A stretch of DNA of 7,815 nt, from the NCBI GenBank assembly GCA_946885605.1, contig CAMPGR010000154.1:1-7815 (forward strand), in the 5' to 3' direction. The stretch is from an uncultured Pseudomonadota bacterium. GTDB taxonomy: Bacteria; Pseudomonadota; Gammaproteobacteria; Burkholderiales; SG8-41. Under the pieces are notes generated by a model. That model was not told the DNA's origin. It saw only the letters and a list, made by a program, of their open reading frames with translations, and did not search any database. The position numbers were made by a program, and so were the translations under genes. How positions within the stretch are numbered: position 1 is the first letter of the stretch; each line of letters starts with the position of its first letter. Below, piece after piece: positions 1 through 7,727 of the stretch.

Positions 1-2070
1 AATGAGCTTCAGGAATATTTCGCCCGCGAGGATCGCGTCGCCGAGGGCGGTGTGGCGCCCGATAACGTTGAGCCCCAGGCGGGCGGCGATGGCCTCGAGG
101 CTGTGATCGGCCTGGTTCGGGTGCGCGACCGCGGAGAGGAGGAGCGTATCGAGCACCGGATGACTGAAGTTGATGCCGGCAGCCTGCTCCTTGAGCTGCA
201 GGAAGCGCATATCAAAAGCGGCGTTGTGCGCGACGAGCACGGTGTTCTCGCAGTAGCGGTGAAAGCGTGGCAACACGGCTTCGATGTTCGGCTGGCTTTC
301 GAGCATCTCGTGCGTGAGGCCGTGAACGCGGACGGCAGCGCGGCTCACGTCGCGCCGCGGATTCACCAGCTGGTCGAACGCTTCCCCGGCCAGCAGCCGC
401 TGGTTCACGATACGCACCGCTCCGATGGCGACAATTTCATCGCCCCGCGAGGGTTCGAGGCCGGTGGTTTCGGTGTCGAACACCGTGTACGCGAGTTCCG
501 CAAGCGGACGCTGATCGATTTCGGGCGTCTGCCCCGGCTGATGGAAAAGATCGAAATCGTAGAAGACGGGACGGCTTCCGGTGCGCTCGGGAAGCGTTGC
601 GGGCGGCTCGGTGAGTGCCATAGGCAGCAGGATGCGAAAGCAGCTCCGATCGTCCGCGTCGCGCTGGTACCACACCTCCGCCCCGTGGCGCGCGACGATC
701 TCCTTCAGCGTCAGAGGCTCCAAATGACCGGGAATCGCGATGGGCGCGTTCTCGTGGTCGAGCGCCTCCTCGACCCTCAGCGCTGCGCCGATCCACGAGA
801 GCTCGAGCCGCACCCGCGCGCCGCTCGGCGTAAGGTGCAGCGTCATGTCGCGGCTGCGCTCCGAGCGCTGCAGGCGATGCGCGAGATCGCTCAGCGCCTC
901 GACCAGGAGAAAAGTATCCACGCTGAGCCACAGCGGCGCCTCGCAAGCGTCCATCGCTACGGAGCCCCCGCAGCGGGCTTCGACGCCGCGCTGCAGCGCG
1001 TGCATGAGATCGCGGCCGAGGACGGCCGCGAGCGGCCACTCGGCGGCGAGCCGGGCCGCGTCATCGGTGAAGGACGTGGCGATCCGGGTGCCGAGCTTGT
1101 CGGCCTCGTCGTGGATGACGCCGAGAAATTTCTCCTGCTGCGCCGCGTCCATGCCGGGATAGTGCATCAGCGCTTCGGTGGCAGCGCGTATGCTGGCCAC
1201 CGCAGCGCGCGTGCCCTCGGTAAGTGATCTCAGCATGCGTTCGCGCGCTGCACCGAGATCCACTTCGGCGCGCACATCGTGCAGCACGAGGACGTAGCCG
1301 GGGAGCGCGGACGTCGCGGGGGAAGGTGCCGCACCGATCGCTCGCATGCGCACGCGAAGGAGCCGGCCGCTGCGCGCCGCCGTCACGAACTCGACGATCG
1401 GAAAGCGATCGCCCTCGCGCAACCGGTGGTTGAGATGCTCCACCGCGTGCGCGAAGATTACGCGATCTATCGCGGTGAAGATCGAGCGGCCGAGGCCGAT
1501 CCAGTCCGAAGCGCGCGGCGCACGTGTCGCATCGGCTGCGCCGTCGAACAACTGCCGCGCGCGCTCGTTATAAAGCAGGACGGTGCCCGCGGCATTGCAT
1601 ACGATGACGCTCTCCGTGAGATCCGCCATCAGGGTCGCGAGCAGGTTGCGTTCGGCCGCGAGATCCTGATGTGCTTCGGCGACCCGCGCATCGACGTCGT
1701 TCTCCAGCGATTCCCGGCGCGCCGCGAGCTCATTTATCGCGGCGGCGAGCGTTTCGAGTTCCCGAGGCGAAGGACAGTCGATCCGGTGTCGCGGATTGGC
1801 GCTGAGCATGAGCCGCGTTTCCTCCGCGATTTTCAACGGGCGGGCGACGTAGCTCGCGATCAGGGCGTTGAGCGCTATGCCGAGGATCGCGAGGAGGAGC
1901 AGCGCGACAAGGAGAAGGGCGCCAGTGTTGTCGGCGAGGGCTGAGACGGCTGCCGCCTGCTCGCTCGAAGATAAACCACCGAGCAGCACGCCGATAATGG
2001 CCGCGGAGACGACGACGATCGCGAGCGCGCACGCTGCAAGCGCGGCGGCGAGCTTGAGCCGCGGACTCAT
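1..2070 (-). CDS. Membrane-anchored PAS / pseudo-histidine-kinase protein fused to a DEDDh 3'-5' exonuclease (partial, C-terminus off the left edge)
   Basis: Translation from the ATG at 2070 is open for 690 codons to base 1, so the C-terminus lies outside the window. The start is the ATGA overlap with the stop of the response regulator, which implies translational coupling. Order seen: hydrophobic helix at residues 5-30, second helix at 51-71, HAMP-like stretch about 73-122 (ARPLKIAEE, then [13 protein letters not shown]), a charged probable coiled coil about 115-147, a PAS-like region about 148-268, and a histidine-kinase-like core about 271-485. The exonuclease begins near 527. Exo I is FDTETTG (D532, E534), Exo [10 protein letters not shown] (H615, D620), Exo III HTALGD (H673, D678), so all five DEDDh residues are present as in DnaQ/epsilon-type exonucleases. 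The kinase core looks inactive: [15 protein letters not shown] has Glu285 where the phospho-accepting His should be, and the N, G1 and G2 boxes are unrecognisable. By family the C-terminal domain should degrade DNA or RNA from 3' ends; its substrate is unknown. An annotation as the replicative polymerase epsilon subunit would be misleading. Confidence 0.88.
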   Translation of the reverse strand, partial: MSPRLKLAAALAACALAIVVVSAAIIGVLLGGLSSSEQAAAVSALADNTGALLLVALLLLAILGIALNALIASYVARPLKIAEETRLMLSANPRHRIDCPSPRELETLAAAINELAARRESLENDVDARVAEAHQDLAAERNLLATLMADLTESVIVCNAAGTVLLYNERARQLFDGAADATRAPRASDWIGLGRSIFTAIDRVIFAHAVEHLNHRLREGDRFPIVEFVTAARSGRLLRVRMRAIGAAPSPATSALPGYVLVLHDVRAEVDLGAARERMLRSLTEGTRAAVASIRAATEALMHYPGMDAAQQEKFLGVIHDEADKLGTRIATSFTDDAARLAAEWPLAAVLGRDLMHALQRGVEARCGGSVAMDACEAPLWLSVDTFLLVEALSDLAHRLQRSERSRDMTLHLTPSGARVRLELSWIGAALRVEEALDHENAPIAIPGHLEPLTLKEIVARHGAEVWYQRDADDRSCFRILLPMALTEPPATLPERTGSRPVFYDFDLFHQPGQTPEIDQRPLAELAYTVFDTETTGLEPSRGDEIVAIGAVRIVNQRLLAGEAFDQLVNPRRDVSRAAVRVHGLTHEMLESQPNIEAVLPRFHRYCENTVLVAHNAAFDMRFLQLKEQAAGINFSHPVLDTLLLSAVAHPNQADHSLEAIAARLGLNVIGRHTALGDAILAGEIFLKLI

Positions 2071-2435
2071 TCGCCCAGAAGCTGCCGTACGGTGGCGAGC
2101 AGCTCCTTGGTCGAGAACGGTTTGGTGATGTAGACGTCGGCGCCGAGTGCCAGACCCTTCGCGACTTCCACCTCGCGCCCCTTGGCGGTCAGCATCACGA
2201 TGCGGGTGTCTTTCCACTCCGGGTTCTCCCGGACGCGCTGGCAGACTTCGAAGCCGTTGCGCAGCGGGAGCATGATGTCGAGAAGGATGAGATGGGGCTT
2301 GAAGGTCGCCATGAGATTCAGCACCTGTTCGCCGTCGGGCGCTGTCGTCACCTCGTAGCCGTTGCGCTGCATGAGGAACTCCAGCGAGACGACGATATTG
2401 GGCTCGTCATCGGCGATCAGGATACGCTTGGCCAT
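2067..2435 (-). CDS. Stand-alone receiver-domain response regulator (CheY-like)
   Basis: This is a 122-residue protein consisting of one receiver domain only. The key residues are present: acidic pocket D9 and D10 (ILIADDEP), phospho-acceptor D53 (LILLDIMLP), switch T83 (VMLTAKG) and K105 (ITKPFS). There is no DNA-binding or enzymatic output domain, because the stop follows the last receiver helix (VRQLLGE). The ATG at 2435 is chosen because it begins the standard first strand ([10 protein letters not shown]). The open frame continues upstream to 2591, but that part overlaps the kinase gene in another frame and has no receiver character. The upstream Shine-Dalgarno is weak. It lies 34 bases downstream of the symporter-kinase gene, so it is the obvious phosphorylation partner, and its stop overlaps the start of the pseudokinase-exonuclease gene. 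Activity is probably through protein-protein contact or phosphorelay; this is inference. Confidence 0.93.
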   Translation of the reverse strand: MAKRILIADDEPNIVVSLEFLMQRNGYEVTTAPDGEQVLNLMATFKPHLILLDIMLPLRNGFEVCQRVRENPEWKDTRIVMLTAKGREVEVAKGLALGADVYITKPFSTKELLATVRQLLGE

Positions 2436-2469
2436 GTGCGATGATGGGTTATCCACGGGCGCCCTGTGC

Positions 2470-5253
2470 TCAGGCGGCGCCGGCCGCTCGCGCGATGCCG
2501 GGCTGCGCGCCGCGCGCTTCCGCGAGCGGGATGGTAAACGAAAACGTCGCGCCGGCGCCCGGACGGCTTCGCACCCAGAGACGGCCTCCAAAATGGTCGA
2601 TGATCTGGCGGCAGATCGGGAGCCCCAGCCCGCTGCCCTGCGGCTTCGCGGTGAGCGTATCGCCTACCTGACGGAATTTCTCGAATATCACTTTCTGGTC
2701 CGCCTCCGAGATGCCGACGCCGTTATCGGCGACATCCACCTGCAGAGCATCCGGGAGGCGCGTGAGCGCAATCCGCACCCGGCCGCTGCCATCCGTGCTG
2801 CAGAATTTTGCCGCGTTGGAGAGCAGGTTCAGCATGACCTGCATTAGCCGGTCGCGGTCGGCGGCGATGATGGGCACCGCGGCGGGCAGATCGAGTTCGA
2901 GCTCCACGCTGTTCTCCTTCAAGAGCTGGCTCGTCGCGCTCACGGAATCCTCGATCACCTCCCGCATGTCGATGTCGCTCGTGTGCCACTCCGCGTTGCC
3001 GGACTCGATCTTGGCCAGATCGAGCACCTGGTTGATGAGGCGGGTGAGACGCTCGGACTCCTTGATGATGACGCCGAGGAACTTGTGCCGTTGCGGGACG
3101 TCCAGGTCGGGGTTGTCGTTCAGGATCTCCGAGAACGCGCGGATGGAGGTGAGCGGCGTGCGCAGCTCGTGCGTCACCGTGGAGATGAAGTCGTCCTTCA
3201 GCCGGTCCAGTTCCTGCAGCCGCTGGTTCGCGCTCCTCAGCTCGTTGGTCGCCGCTTCGAGCTCGCGCGACTTCTGCTCGAGCTGCCGGCTGTAGGCGAG
3301 GACCTGCGACGCTTCATCGATGATGTGCATGACTTCGTCGATGTCGAGCGGCTCTTCGTCCACCACGGAAGCGATCATGATGCGGGCTGATGCGCTGCCG
3401 ATCGTGCCCGCGAGCAGCGACTCGGCGTAATGGACGAGATCGGGGTTCGCGTCGGAGCCGTGCAGCGCGTCCGCGCCGTGGTCGCGCGCATAGGCGCTGA
3501 ACGCTTCGCGCGCGCGCTCCGGCCCGAGAAATCTGCCCAGCAGCGCGCGCAGATCCTCGACCGAGGCGCTGCCCCGCCAGAACTTGGAGCGCGTGGCGGC
3601 GGGCGTATGCTTGAACGCGTCAACGAAAAGGGTCGCCTGGCTGTGCTCGGTGGCGCCGGGACGCCAGAGCAACGAGACGCCGATGTAGCAGCCGATGTTC
3701 GCGAACATGCTCCAGAAAAGGCAGTGCGCCGTGTCGTCGAGGCCCGTTAGCCCGAAAAGCTGCTGCGGGCGCAGGAGATCGATGCCGAAGATGCCTTCCG
3801 TGAGGAACGACATCGGTAGCCAGCCCGATTTGGCGAAGGACGGGAGCAGCAGCGTGTAGGTCCAGACGAGGAAACCCGCTGCGAGGCCCGATAACGCGCC
3901 GAGCCGCGTGCCGCCCTTCCAGTAGATGCCGCCGATGATCGCCGGCGCGAACTGCGCGACCGCGGAAAAGGAGATGAGCCCGATCGATACCAGCGCGTAG
4001 GCTTCGCCCGCGAGCGCGAAGTAGAGATAGCCAAGCACGAGAATCACGACGATGGCCCCGCGCCGGATGCCGAGCAGCAGGGCCGAGAGGTCGAGCCGCT
4101 CGTTGAGCCGCAGCCATTTCATGCGCAGCAGCGCCGGCATCACGAGGTCGTTGCAGACCATGGTGGAGAGCGCGATGGTTTCGACGATCACCATGCCGGT
4201 CGCGGCGGAGAGCCCGCCGATGAACGCGATGAGCGCGAGCCAGGCCTGGCGATCGGAGATCGGCAGCGTCAGCACGAACGTATCGGCGTCGATCGTGCCG
4301 GTGGGGAAGTGCATGAGTCCCCCGAGCGCGATCGGCAGCACGAAGACGTTGATCGCGAGGAGATACAGCGGAAAGAGCCAGACCGCCTTGTTGAGATGGC
4401 GCTCGTCCACGTTCTCGACGACCGCGACCTGGAACTGGCGCGGCAGGAACATGATCGCAAGCATGGACAGGAAGGTGAGCGAGGCCCACGTCGTGTAGTT
4501 TCCCACCTCGCCGCTGAAAATGAGAAGCGCTGCGACCTGCGGTATTGCTGCCGCGCGATCGAAGATGTCCGCGAAGCCGTTGTACATGCCGAACGTCACG
4601 AAGAGGCCGACGGCGATGAATGCGAGGAGCTTCACCAGCGACTCGAAGGCGACCGCGGCGACGAGCCCTTCGTGGCGCTCGGTCGCGTCGAGGTGGCGCG
4701 TGCCGAAAAGGATGGTGAACGCCGCGAGCAGCATCGCGATATAGAACGTGTTGTCGCCGAGGAAGAGCGGGGCGCCGTGCAGGTCCGAGGGCATGGCGAC
4801 CTCGGGATAGCGCCGGATGATGGAGAAGCTCGTCGAGATCGCTTTGAGCTGCAGCGCGATGTAGGGCACGATGCCGATGACCGCGATGATGGTGACGAGC
4901 CCGCCGAGCATCTGGCTCTTGCCGTAGCGCGAGGCGATGAAGTCGGCAATCGAAGTGATGCGGTTCGCCTTGCTGATACGGATGATCTTGAGCATCACGT
5001 ACCACCACAGCGCTGCCATCAGCGTGGGGCCGAGATAGATCGGCAGAAAGCCGATTCCCGTCGTCGCCGCGCGGCCAACGCTCCCGTAGAACGTCCACGA
5101 CGTGCAGTAGACCGCGAGCGAGAGGGCGTAGATGTAGGGATTGGCGATGATGCTGCGCCCGGCGTCCGCGCGCTTGTCGCCGTAGTACGCGATGCCGAAG
5201 AGCAGCCCGACGTAGGCGAAGGAGGCGAGAATGATGAGGCCGCCGGTCAGCAT
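2470..5253 (-). CDS. Sodium/solute symporter-histidine kinase fusion (CbrA/CrbS-type sensor)
   Basis: The protein has 927 residues. Residues 1 to about 530 form a sodium:solute symporter (SSS) module with about 13 hydrophobic segments; [14 protein letters not shown] (347-360) and [18 protein letters not shown] (444-461) are typical of this family. A soluble linker about 555-630 ([14 protein letters not shown], then [13 protein letters not shown]) resembles the STAC domain that joins SLC5-type transporters to kinases. A coiled coil (about 645-685) leads to the dimerisation domain with phospho-accepting H695 ([11 protein letters not shown]). The ATPase domain has the N box with N809 and N813, G1 DNGVGI (843-848), F box FEKFRQ (857-862) and G2 GSGLGL (873-878), so the kinase looks active. 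No PAS domain fits between STAC and the kinase, unlike Pseudomonas CbrA. The start at 5253 is forced: an in-frame TAG lies four codons upstream. Relatives sense or transport small carbon or nitrogen compounds, and CrbS controls acs in Vibrio and Pseudomonas. With acs two genes upstream, an acetate-related signal is likely, though the ligand is not proven by sequence. Confidence 0.95.
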   Translation of the reverse strand: MLTGGLIILASFAYVGLLFGIAYYGDKRADAGRSIIANPYIYALSLAVYCTSWTFYGSVGRAATTGIGFLPIYLGPTLMAALWWYVMLKIIRISKANRITSIADFIASRYGKSQMLGGLVTIIAVIGIVPYIALQLKAISTSFSIIRRYPEVAMPSDLHGAPLFLGDNTFYIAMLLAAFTILFGTRHLDATERHEGLVAAVAFESLVKLLAFIAVGLFVTFGMYNGFADIFDRAAAIPQVAALLIFSGEVGNYTTWASLTFLSMLAIMFLPRQFQVAVVENVDERHLNKAVWLFPLYLLAINVFVLPIALGGLMHFPTGTIDADTFVLTLPISDRQAWLALIAFIGGLSAATGMVIVETIALSTMVCNDLVMPALLRMKWLRLNERLDLSALLLGIRRGAIVVILVLGYLYFALAGEAYALVSIGLISFSAVAQFAPAIIGGIYWKGGTRLGALSGLAAGFLVWTYTLLLPSFAKSGWLPMSFLTEGIFGIDLLRPQQLFGLTGLDDTAHCLFWSMFANIGCYIGVSLLWRPGATEHSQATLFVDAFKHTPAATRSKFWRGSASVEDLRALLGRFLGPERAREAFSAYARDHGADALHGSDANPDLVHYAESLLAGTIGSASARIMIASVVDEEPLDIDEVMHIIDEASQVLAYSRQLEQKSRELEAATNELRSANQRLQELDRLKDDFISTVTHELRTPLTSIRAFSEILNDNPDLDVPQRHKFLGVIIKESERLTRLINQVLDLAKIESGNAEWHTSDIDMREVIEDSVSATSQLLKENSVELELDLPAAVPIIAADRDRLMQVMLNLLSNAAKFCSTDGSGRVRIALTRLPDALQVDVADNGVGISEADQKVIFEKFRQVGDTLTAKPQGSGLGLPICRQIIDHFGGRLWVRSRPGAGATFSFTIPLAEARGAQPGIARAAGAA

Positions 5254-5297
5254 GCTGTCGGGCTACGCTTAAAGGATGATGGCGGCCCGCGCGGCGT

Positions 5298-5498
5298 TCA
5301 GTCCCCGCGCATCTCGACCACGAGCGCCATGAGGCCGATCAGGAGGGCCCACACGCTGAAGACGTAGACGTAGAGGAGCGGGATGCCGAAGACTTCGCCC
5401 TCCCGTGCGAACAGCTTGAGGAGCGGATAGTTGAACAGCAGGCAACCCAGCAGGAACAACGCGACGAGGCGCTGACCCTTCACCCTCGGCCTTGCCAT
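5298..5498 (-). CDS. Small two-helix membrane protein of unknown function
   Basis: The protein has 66 residues: a basic start (MARPRVKGQR) followed by two hydrophobic segments, about residues 10-30 (VALFLLGCLLFNYPLL) and about 38-62 (GIPLLYVYVFSVWALLIGLM). With a positively charged N-terminus, both ends are predicted on the cytoplasmic side. The start at 5498 is preferred because GGAGG sits four bases upstream of the ATG. A longer reading from 5555 adds a hydrophilic, arginine-rich extension encoded across the hairpin region, with no ribosome binding site. The gene ends 44 bases before the symporter-kinase start, so the two are probably co-transcribed. Small genes precede symporter-kinase genes elsewhere (for example the short ORF cbrX upstream of cbrA in Pseudomonas), and SSS acetate permeases have small membrane partners such as YjcH. 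I see no clear match to DUF485 or DUF4212. A helper subunit for the symporter module is inference. Confidence 0.82.
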   Translation of the reverse strand: MARPRVKGQRLVALFLLGCLLFNYPLLKLFAREGEVFGIPLLYVYVFSVWALLIGLMALVVEMRGD

Positions 5499-5523
5499 AT
5501 AGCCTCCGCCCTCGTATGTCAAC

Positions 5524-5566
5524 GGCGCGCGGCACGCCGCGCGCCCGGCGGGCAACCGGCGCCCGC
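5524..5566 (-). terminator. Two tandem GC-rich hairpins in the acs to small-membrane-protein gap
   Basis: Two inverted repeats occupy the 74-base gap. Going leftward from acs, the first has six-base arms at 5561-5566 and 5548-5553 (GCGGGC / GCCCGC) around a seven-base loop. The second has perfect nine-base arms at 5537-5545 and 5524-5532 (GGCGCGCGG / CCGCGCGCC) around a four-base loop. No T-run follows on the leftward strand (GTTGACATACG comes next), so these are not a textbook intrinsic terminator. They may attenuate read-through, block 3' exonucleases and stabilise acs mRNA, or set unequal expression of acs and the sensor genes. The structure is certain as an inverted repeat; its role is inferred. 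Confidence 0.45.
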
Positions 5567-5572
5567 TAACGG

Positions 5573-7546
5573 TTAGCCGGCCGTTTCCTTGAGCTGCTGC
5601 AGGATCGCCGGATTCTCCAGTGTCGAGACGTCCTGCGCGATCTCTTCACCTTTTGCAAGCGAGCGCAGCAGGCGCCGCATGATCTTGCCGGAACGCGTCT
5701 TCGGCAGGTTTTCGCCGAAGCGGATATCGTCGGGCTTGGCGATCGGTCCGATTTGGTCCGCCACCCAGTCGCGCAGCCTGGCGACGACCTCCTTCGCTTC
5801 GGCCCCGTTCGGGCGGTGGCCCTTCAGCACGACGAACGCGACGATCGCTTCGCCCTTCACGTCGTGCGGCTTGCCGACGACCGCGGCTTCCGCGACGAGC
5901 GGGTTAGCGACCAGCGCCGATTCGATCTCCATCGTGCCGAGACGATGGCCCGCGACGTTCAGCACGTCGTCGATGCGTCCGACGATGCGGAAGTAGCCGT
6001 CCTCATCGGTGCTCGCACCATCGCCGGCGAGGTAGTACTTGCCCTTGAATTCTTCAGGCCAGTACGTTTTCTTATAACGCTCGGGATCGCCCCAGATTGT
6101 GCGCAGCATTGCCGGCCAGGGGCGCTTGATGACGAGCAATCCGCCCTTGCCCTTGCCGACCGAGTGCCCGGCTTCGTCCACGATATCGGCGAAGATCCCG
6201 GGGAGCGGGAGCGTCGCCGAGCCCGGCTTCGTCGGAATCGCCCCGGGCAGCGGCGAAATCATGTGCCCGCCGGTTTCGGTCTGCCACCACGTGTCGACGA
6301 TAGGGCAGCACTCGCGTCCCACGGTGTTGTGGTACCACATCCACGCTTCCGGGTTGATCGGCTCGCCCACCGTCCCGAGGATGCGCAGTTTCGAGAGGTC
6401 GTACTTGAGCGGAAGATCCCCGCCCGCCTTGATGAGCGAACGGATCGCGGTCGGCGCGGTGTAGAAGACAGTGACCTTGTGATCCTGGCAGATTTTCCAG
6501 AATCGACCGGCATCGGGGTAGGTCGGCACGCCCTCGAACATCACTTCGGTCGCGCCGACACCGAGCGGCCCATAGCAGGTGTAGCTATGACCCGTCACCC
6601 AGCCGACGTCCGCCGTGCACCAGAAGACATCCTCCGGCTTGTGATCGAACACCCATTTCATGGTGAGCATGCACCACAGCAGGAAACCGCCGGTGGAGTG
6701 CTGTATGCCTTTCGGCTTTCCGGTCGAGCCCGACGTATAGAGGATGAAGAGAGGATGCTCCGCGTTGACCCACGTCGGCTCGCAGCTGTCGGATTGCCCG
6801 TTCAGGAGCTCGTGCAGCCAGATATCGCGCTTCGGATCCCAGTGGACGTTGCCGCCGGTGCGCTGGTACACGACCACCGATCTCACGGTGTCGCAGCCGC
6901 CCATGCCGAGCGCCTCATCCACCGCGGATTTGAGCGGAATGGTGCGGCCGCCGCGGAACTGCTCGTCGGCAGTGAGCACCGCGACGGCGCCAGCGTCGAT
7001 GATGCGCTCCTGCAGGCTCTTCGCTGAGAACCCGCCGAAGACGACGGAATGGATCGCGCCGATCCGCGCGCATGCCTGCATCGCGACGATCACTTCGATC
7101 GACATGGGCATGTAGATGATGACGCGCTCGCCCTTCCCGATCCCGAGCGCTTTGAGCCCGTTCGCCATCGTGCACACGCGGCGATGGAGTTCCTCGTAGG
7201 TGATCTTCGTCACCTTGCCGTCGTCGGCTTCGAAAATGATCGCGACCTTGTCGGGCTGCGTCTTCAAATGCCGATCGAGGCAGTTGTAGGAGGCGTTCAG
7301 CTCGCCGTCGTAGAACCACTTGAAGAACGGCGCGTTGCTCTCGTCCAGCACCTTGCTGAAGGGCTTGTGCCACAGCAGGTTCTCGCGCGCAAGCCGCGCC
7401 CAGAAACCCTCGAGGTCCCGCTCCGCCTCGGCGCACATCGATCGGTAGGCATCCATTCCGGAAATGTTGGCCTGCCCGACGAAGGCCTTGCTCGGAGGGA
7501 AGACGCGCGTTTCCTGCAACACCGATTCGATTGTTTTCGTTGCCAT
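5573..7546 (-). CDS. acs: Acetyl-CoA synthetase (AMP-forming acetate-CoA ligase)
   Basis: The enzyme converts acetate, ATP and CoA to acetyl-CoA, AMP and pyrophosphate in the cytoplasm, allowing growth on low acetate. The protein has 657 residues, close to the 652 of E. coli Acs. It shows the Acs-type N-terminal region ([21 protein letters not shown]), the phosphate-binding loop [11 protein letters not shown] (270-280), [13 protein letters not shown] (418-430) of the acetate and nucleotide pocket, YLAGDGA with [15 protein letters not shown] at the hinge (505-537), and [14 protein letters not shown] (615-628). K621 in the last motif is the catalytic lysine that is acetylated by Pat-type enzymes in other bacteria, so post-translational control is plausible. 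The Trp pair in DTWWQTETG is the mark of acetate-specific synthetases. Translation starts at 7546 behind GGAGGAG, three bases from the ATG. It is the first gene of the leftward series. No truncation or frameshift is seen. Confidence 0.98.
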   Translation of the reverse strand: MATKTIESVLQETRVFPPSKAFVGQANISGMDAYRSMCAEAERDLEGFWARLARENLLWHKPFSKVLDESNAPFFKWFYDGELNASYNCLDRHLKTQPDKVAIIFEADDGKVTKITYEELHRRVCTMANGLKALGIGKGERVIIYMPMSIEVIVAMQACARIGAIHSVVFGGFSAKSLQERIIDAGAVAVLTADEQFRGGRTIPLKSAVDEALGMGGCDTVRSVVVYQRTGGNVHWDPKRDIWLHELLNGQSDSCEPTWVNAEHPLFILYTSGSTGKPKGIQHSTGGFLLWCMLTMKWVFDHKPEDVFWCTADVGWVTGHSYTCYGPLGVGATEVMFEGVPTYPDAGRFWKICQDHKVTVFYTAPTAIRSLIKAGGDLPLKYDLSKLRILGTVGEPINPEAWMWYHNTVGRECCPIVDTWWQTETGGHMISPLPGAIPTKPGSATLPLPGIFADIVDEAGHSVGKGKGGLLVIKRPWPAMLRTIWGDPERYKKTYWPEEFKGKYYLAGDGASTDEDGYFRIVGRIDDVLNVAGHRLGTMEIESALVANPLVAEAAVVGKPHDVKGEAIVAFVVLKGHRPNGAEAKEVVARLRDWVADQIGPIAKPDDIRFGENLPKTRSGKIMRRLLRSLAKGEEIAQDVSTLENPAILQQLKETAG

Positions 7547-7631
7547 GGACTCCTCCGGTATTCAGCAAAAATAGAACAGCAGGATGTGCGGCCGATTCAC
7601 GCGGGCGCCGCGGGCGTGTCGCGATTTTGCC

Positions 7632-7664
7632 ATTAATGGAATCATTAAATAGCTGATTTGTAAA
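7632..7664 (-). promoter_or_regulatory. A+T-rich inverted repeat upstream of acs, candidate operator/promoter region
   Basis: This sits about 90-120 bases upstream of the acs start and is a sharp A+T-rich patch in GC-rich sequence. It contains TTAATG-GAAT-CATTAA at 7633-7648, with perfect six-base arms, and the left half is also part of the self-complementary octamer CATTAATG (7631-7638). On the leftward strand it includes TTTACA (7659-7664) and -10-like strings (TTTAAT, TATTTA), but no pair has a normal 16-18 base spacing. This would fit an activator-dependent acs promoter. No regulator can be named from the sequence. Confidence 0.4.
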
Positions 7665-7683
7665 GACGCCCATCGAATGAGGT

Positions 7684-7713
7684 CTGGCATCCGGCGCGAT
7701 TCGCATGCATACT
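7684..7713 (+). promoter_or_regulatory. Candidate promoter of the 4.5S RNA gene
   Basis: CTGGCA (7684-7689) and CATACT (7708-7713) match the -35 and -10 consensus at four of six positions each, separated by 18 bases. They would start transcription near 7720, a few bases before the predicted RNA 5' end. Support is position plus partial consensus only. Confidence 0.35.
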
Positions 7714-7727
7714 TACGCCCTAGATCA

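Larger units (their letters stand above)
7547..7727. other. Divergent intergenic region between acs and ffs
   Basis: These 181 bases carry the acs ribosome binding site (GGAGGAG on the leftward strand, 7550-7556), a GC-rich stretch around 7598-7624, the A+T-rich inverted repeat listed separately, and the candidate ffs promoter. The acs leader would be roughly 80-100 bases if transcription begins at the A+T-rich patch. I see no riboswitch fold or supported small coding sequence here. Confidence 0.7.

Noticed and set aside
424..480. Calling the left-edge gene the DNA polymerase III epsilon subunit (dnaQ)
   Set aside because: The exonuclease motifs match that superfamily, but about 520 residues of membrane and sensor sequence precede them, and the gene sits in a signalling cluster. 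Replicative DnaQ is a soluble protein of about 240 residues.
52..1227. 391-codon open frame on the + strand
   Set aside because: It lies antisense to the exonuclease fusion, whose frame carries clear catalytic motifs. The + frame is charged and low in complexity with no recognisable domain, as expected for GC-rich shadow frames.
2436..2591. N-terminal extension of the response regulator to an upstream ATG
   Set aside because: The extra 52 residues overlap the kinase C-terminus and look non-protein-like. The receiver fold begins at the ATG at 2435.
3620..5098. 492-codon open frame on the - strand, overlapping the symporter-kinase in another frame
   Set aside because: Its Arg/His-rich composition is a frame-shifted reading of the symporter gene; the true frame has intact helices and kinase motifs.
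4309..5367. 352-codon open frame on the + strand
   Set aside because: It is antisense to the symporter module, extremely rich in Arg, Asp, Glu and His, and matches no fold I recognise. It is a shadow of membrane-helix codons.
5494..5522. Perfect TTGACA -35 hexamer on the - strand (5517-5522) upstream of the small membrane protein
   Set aside because: The only -10-like string (TATATG) lies at 15-base spacing and overlaps the start codon, so it cannot drive that gene normally. An internal promoter for the kinase gene remains possible but unsupported.
5499..5555. 19-residue N-terminal extension of the small membrane protein
   Set aside because: It is encoded across the nine-base-arm hairpin with no ribosome binding site, whereas the ATG at 5498 has GGAGG four bases upstream.
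5753..7027. 424-codon open frame on the + strand
   Set aside because: It is antisense to acs, which is certain from its motifs, and has no domain of its own.
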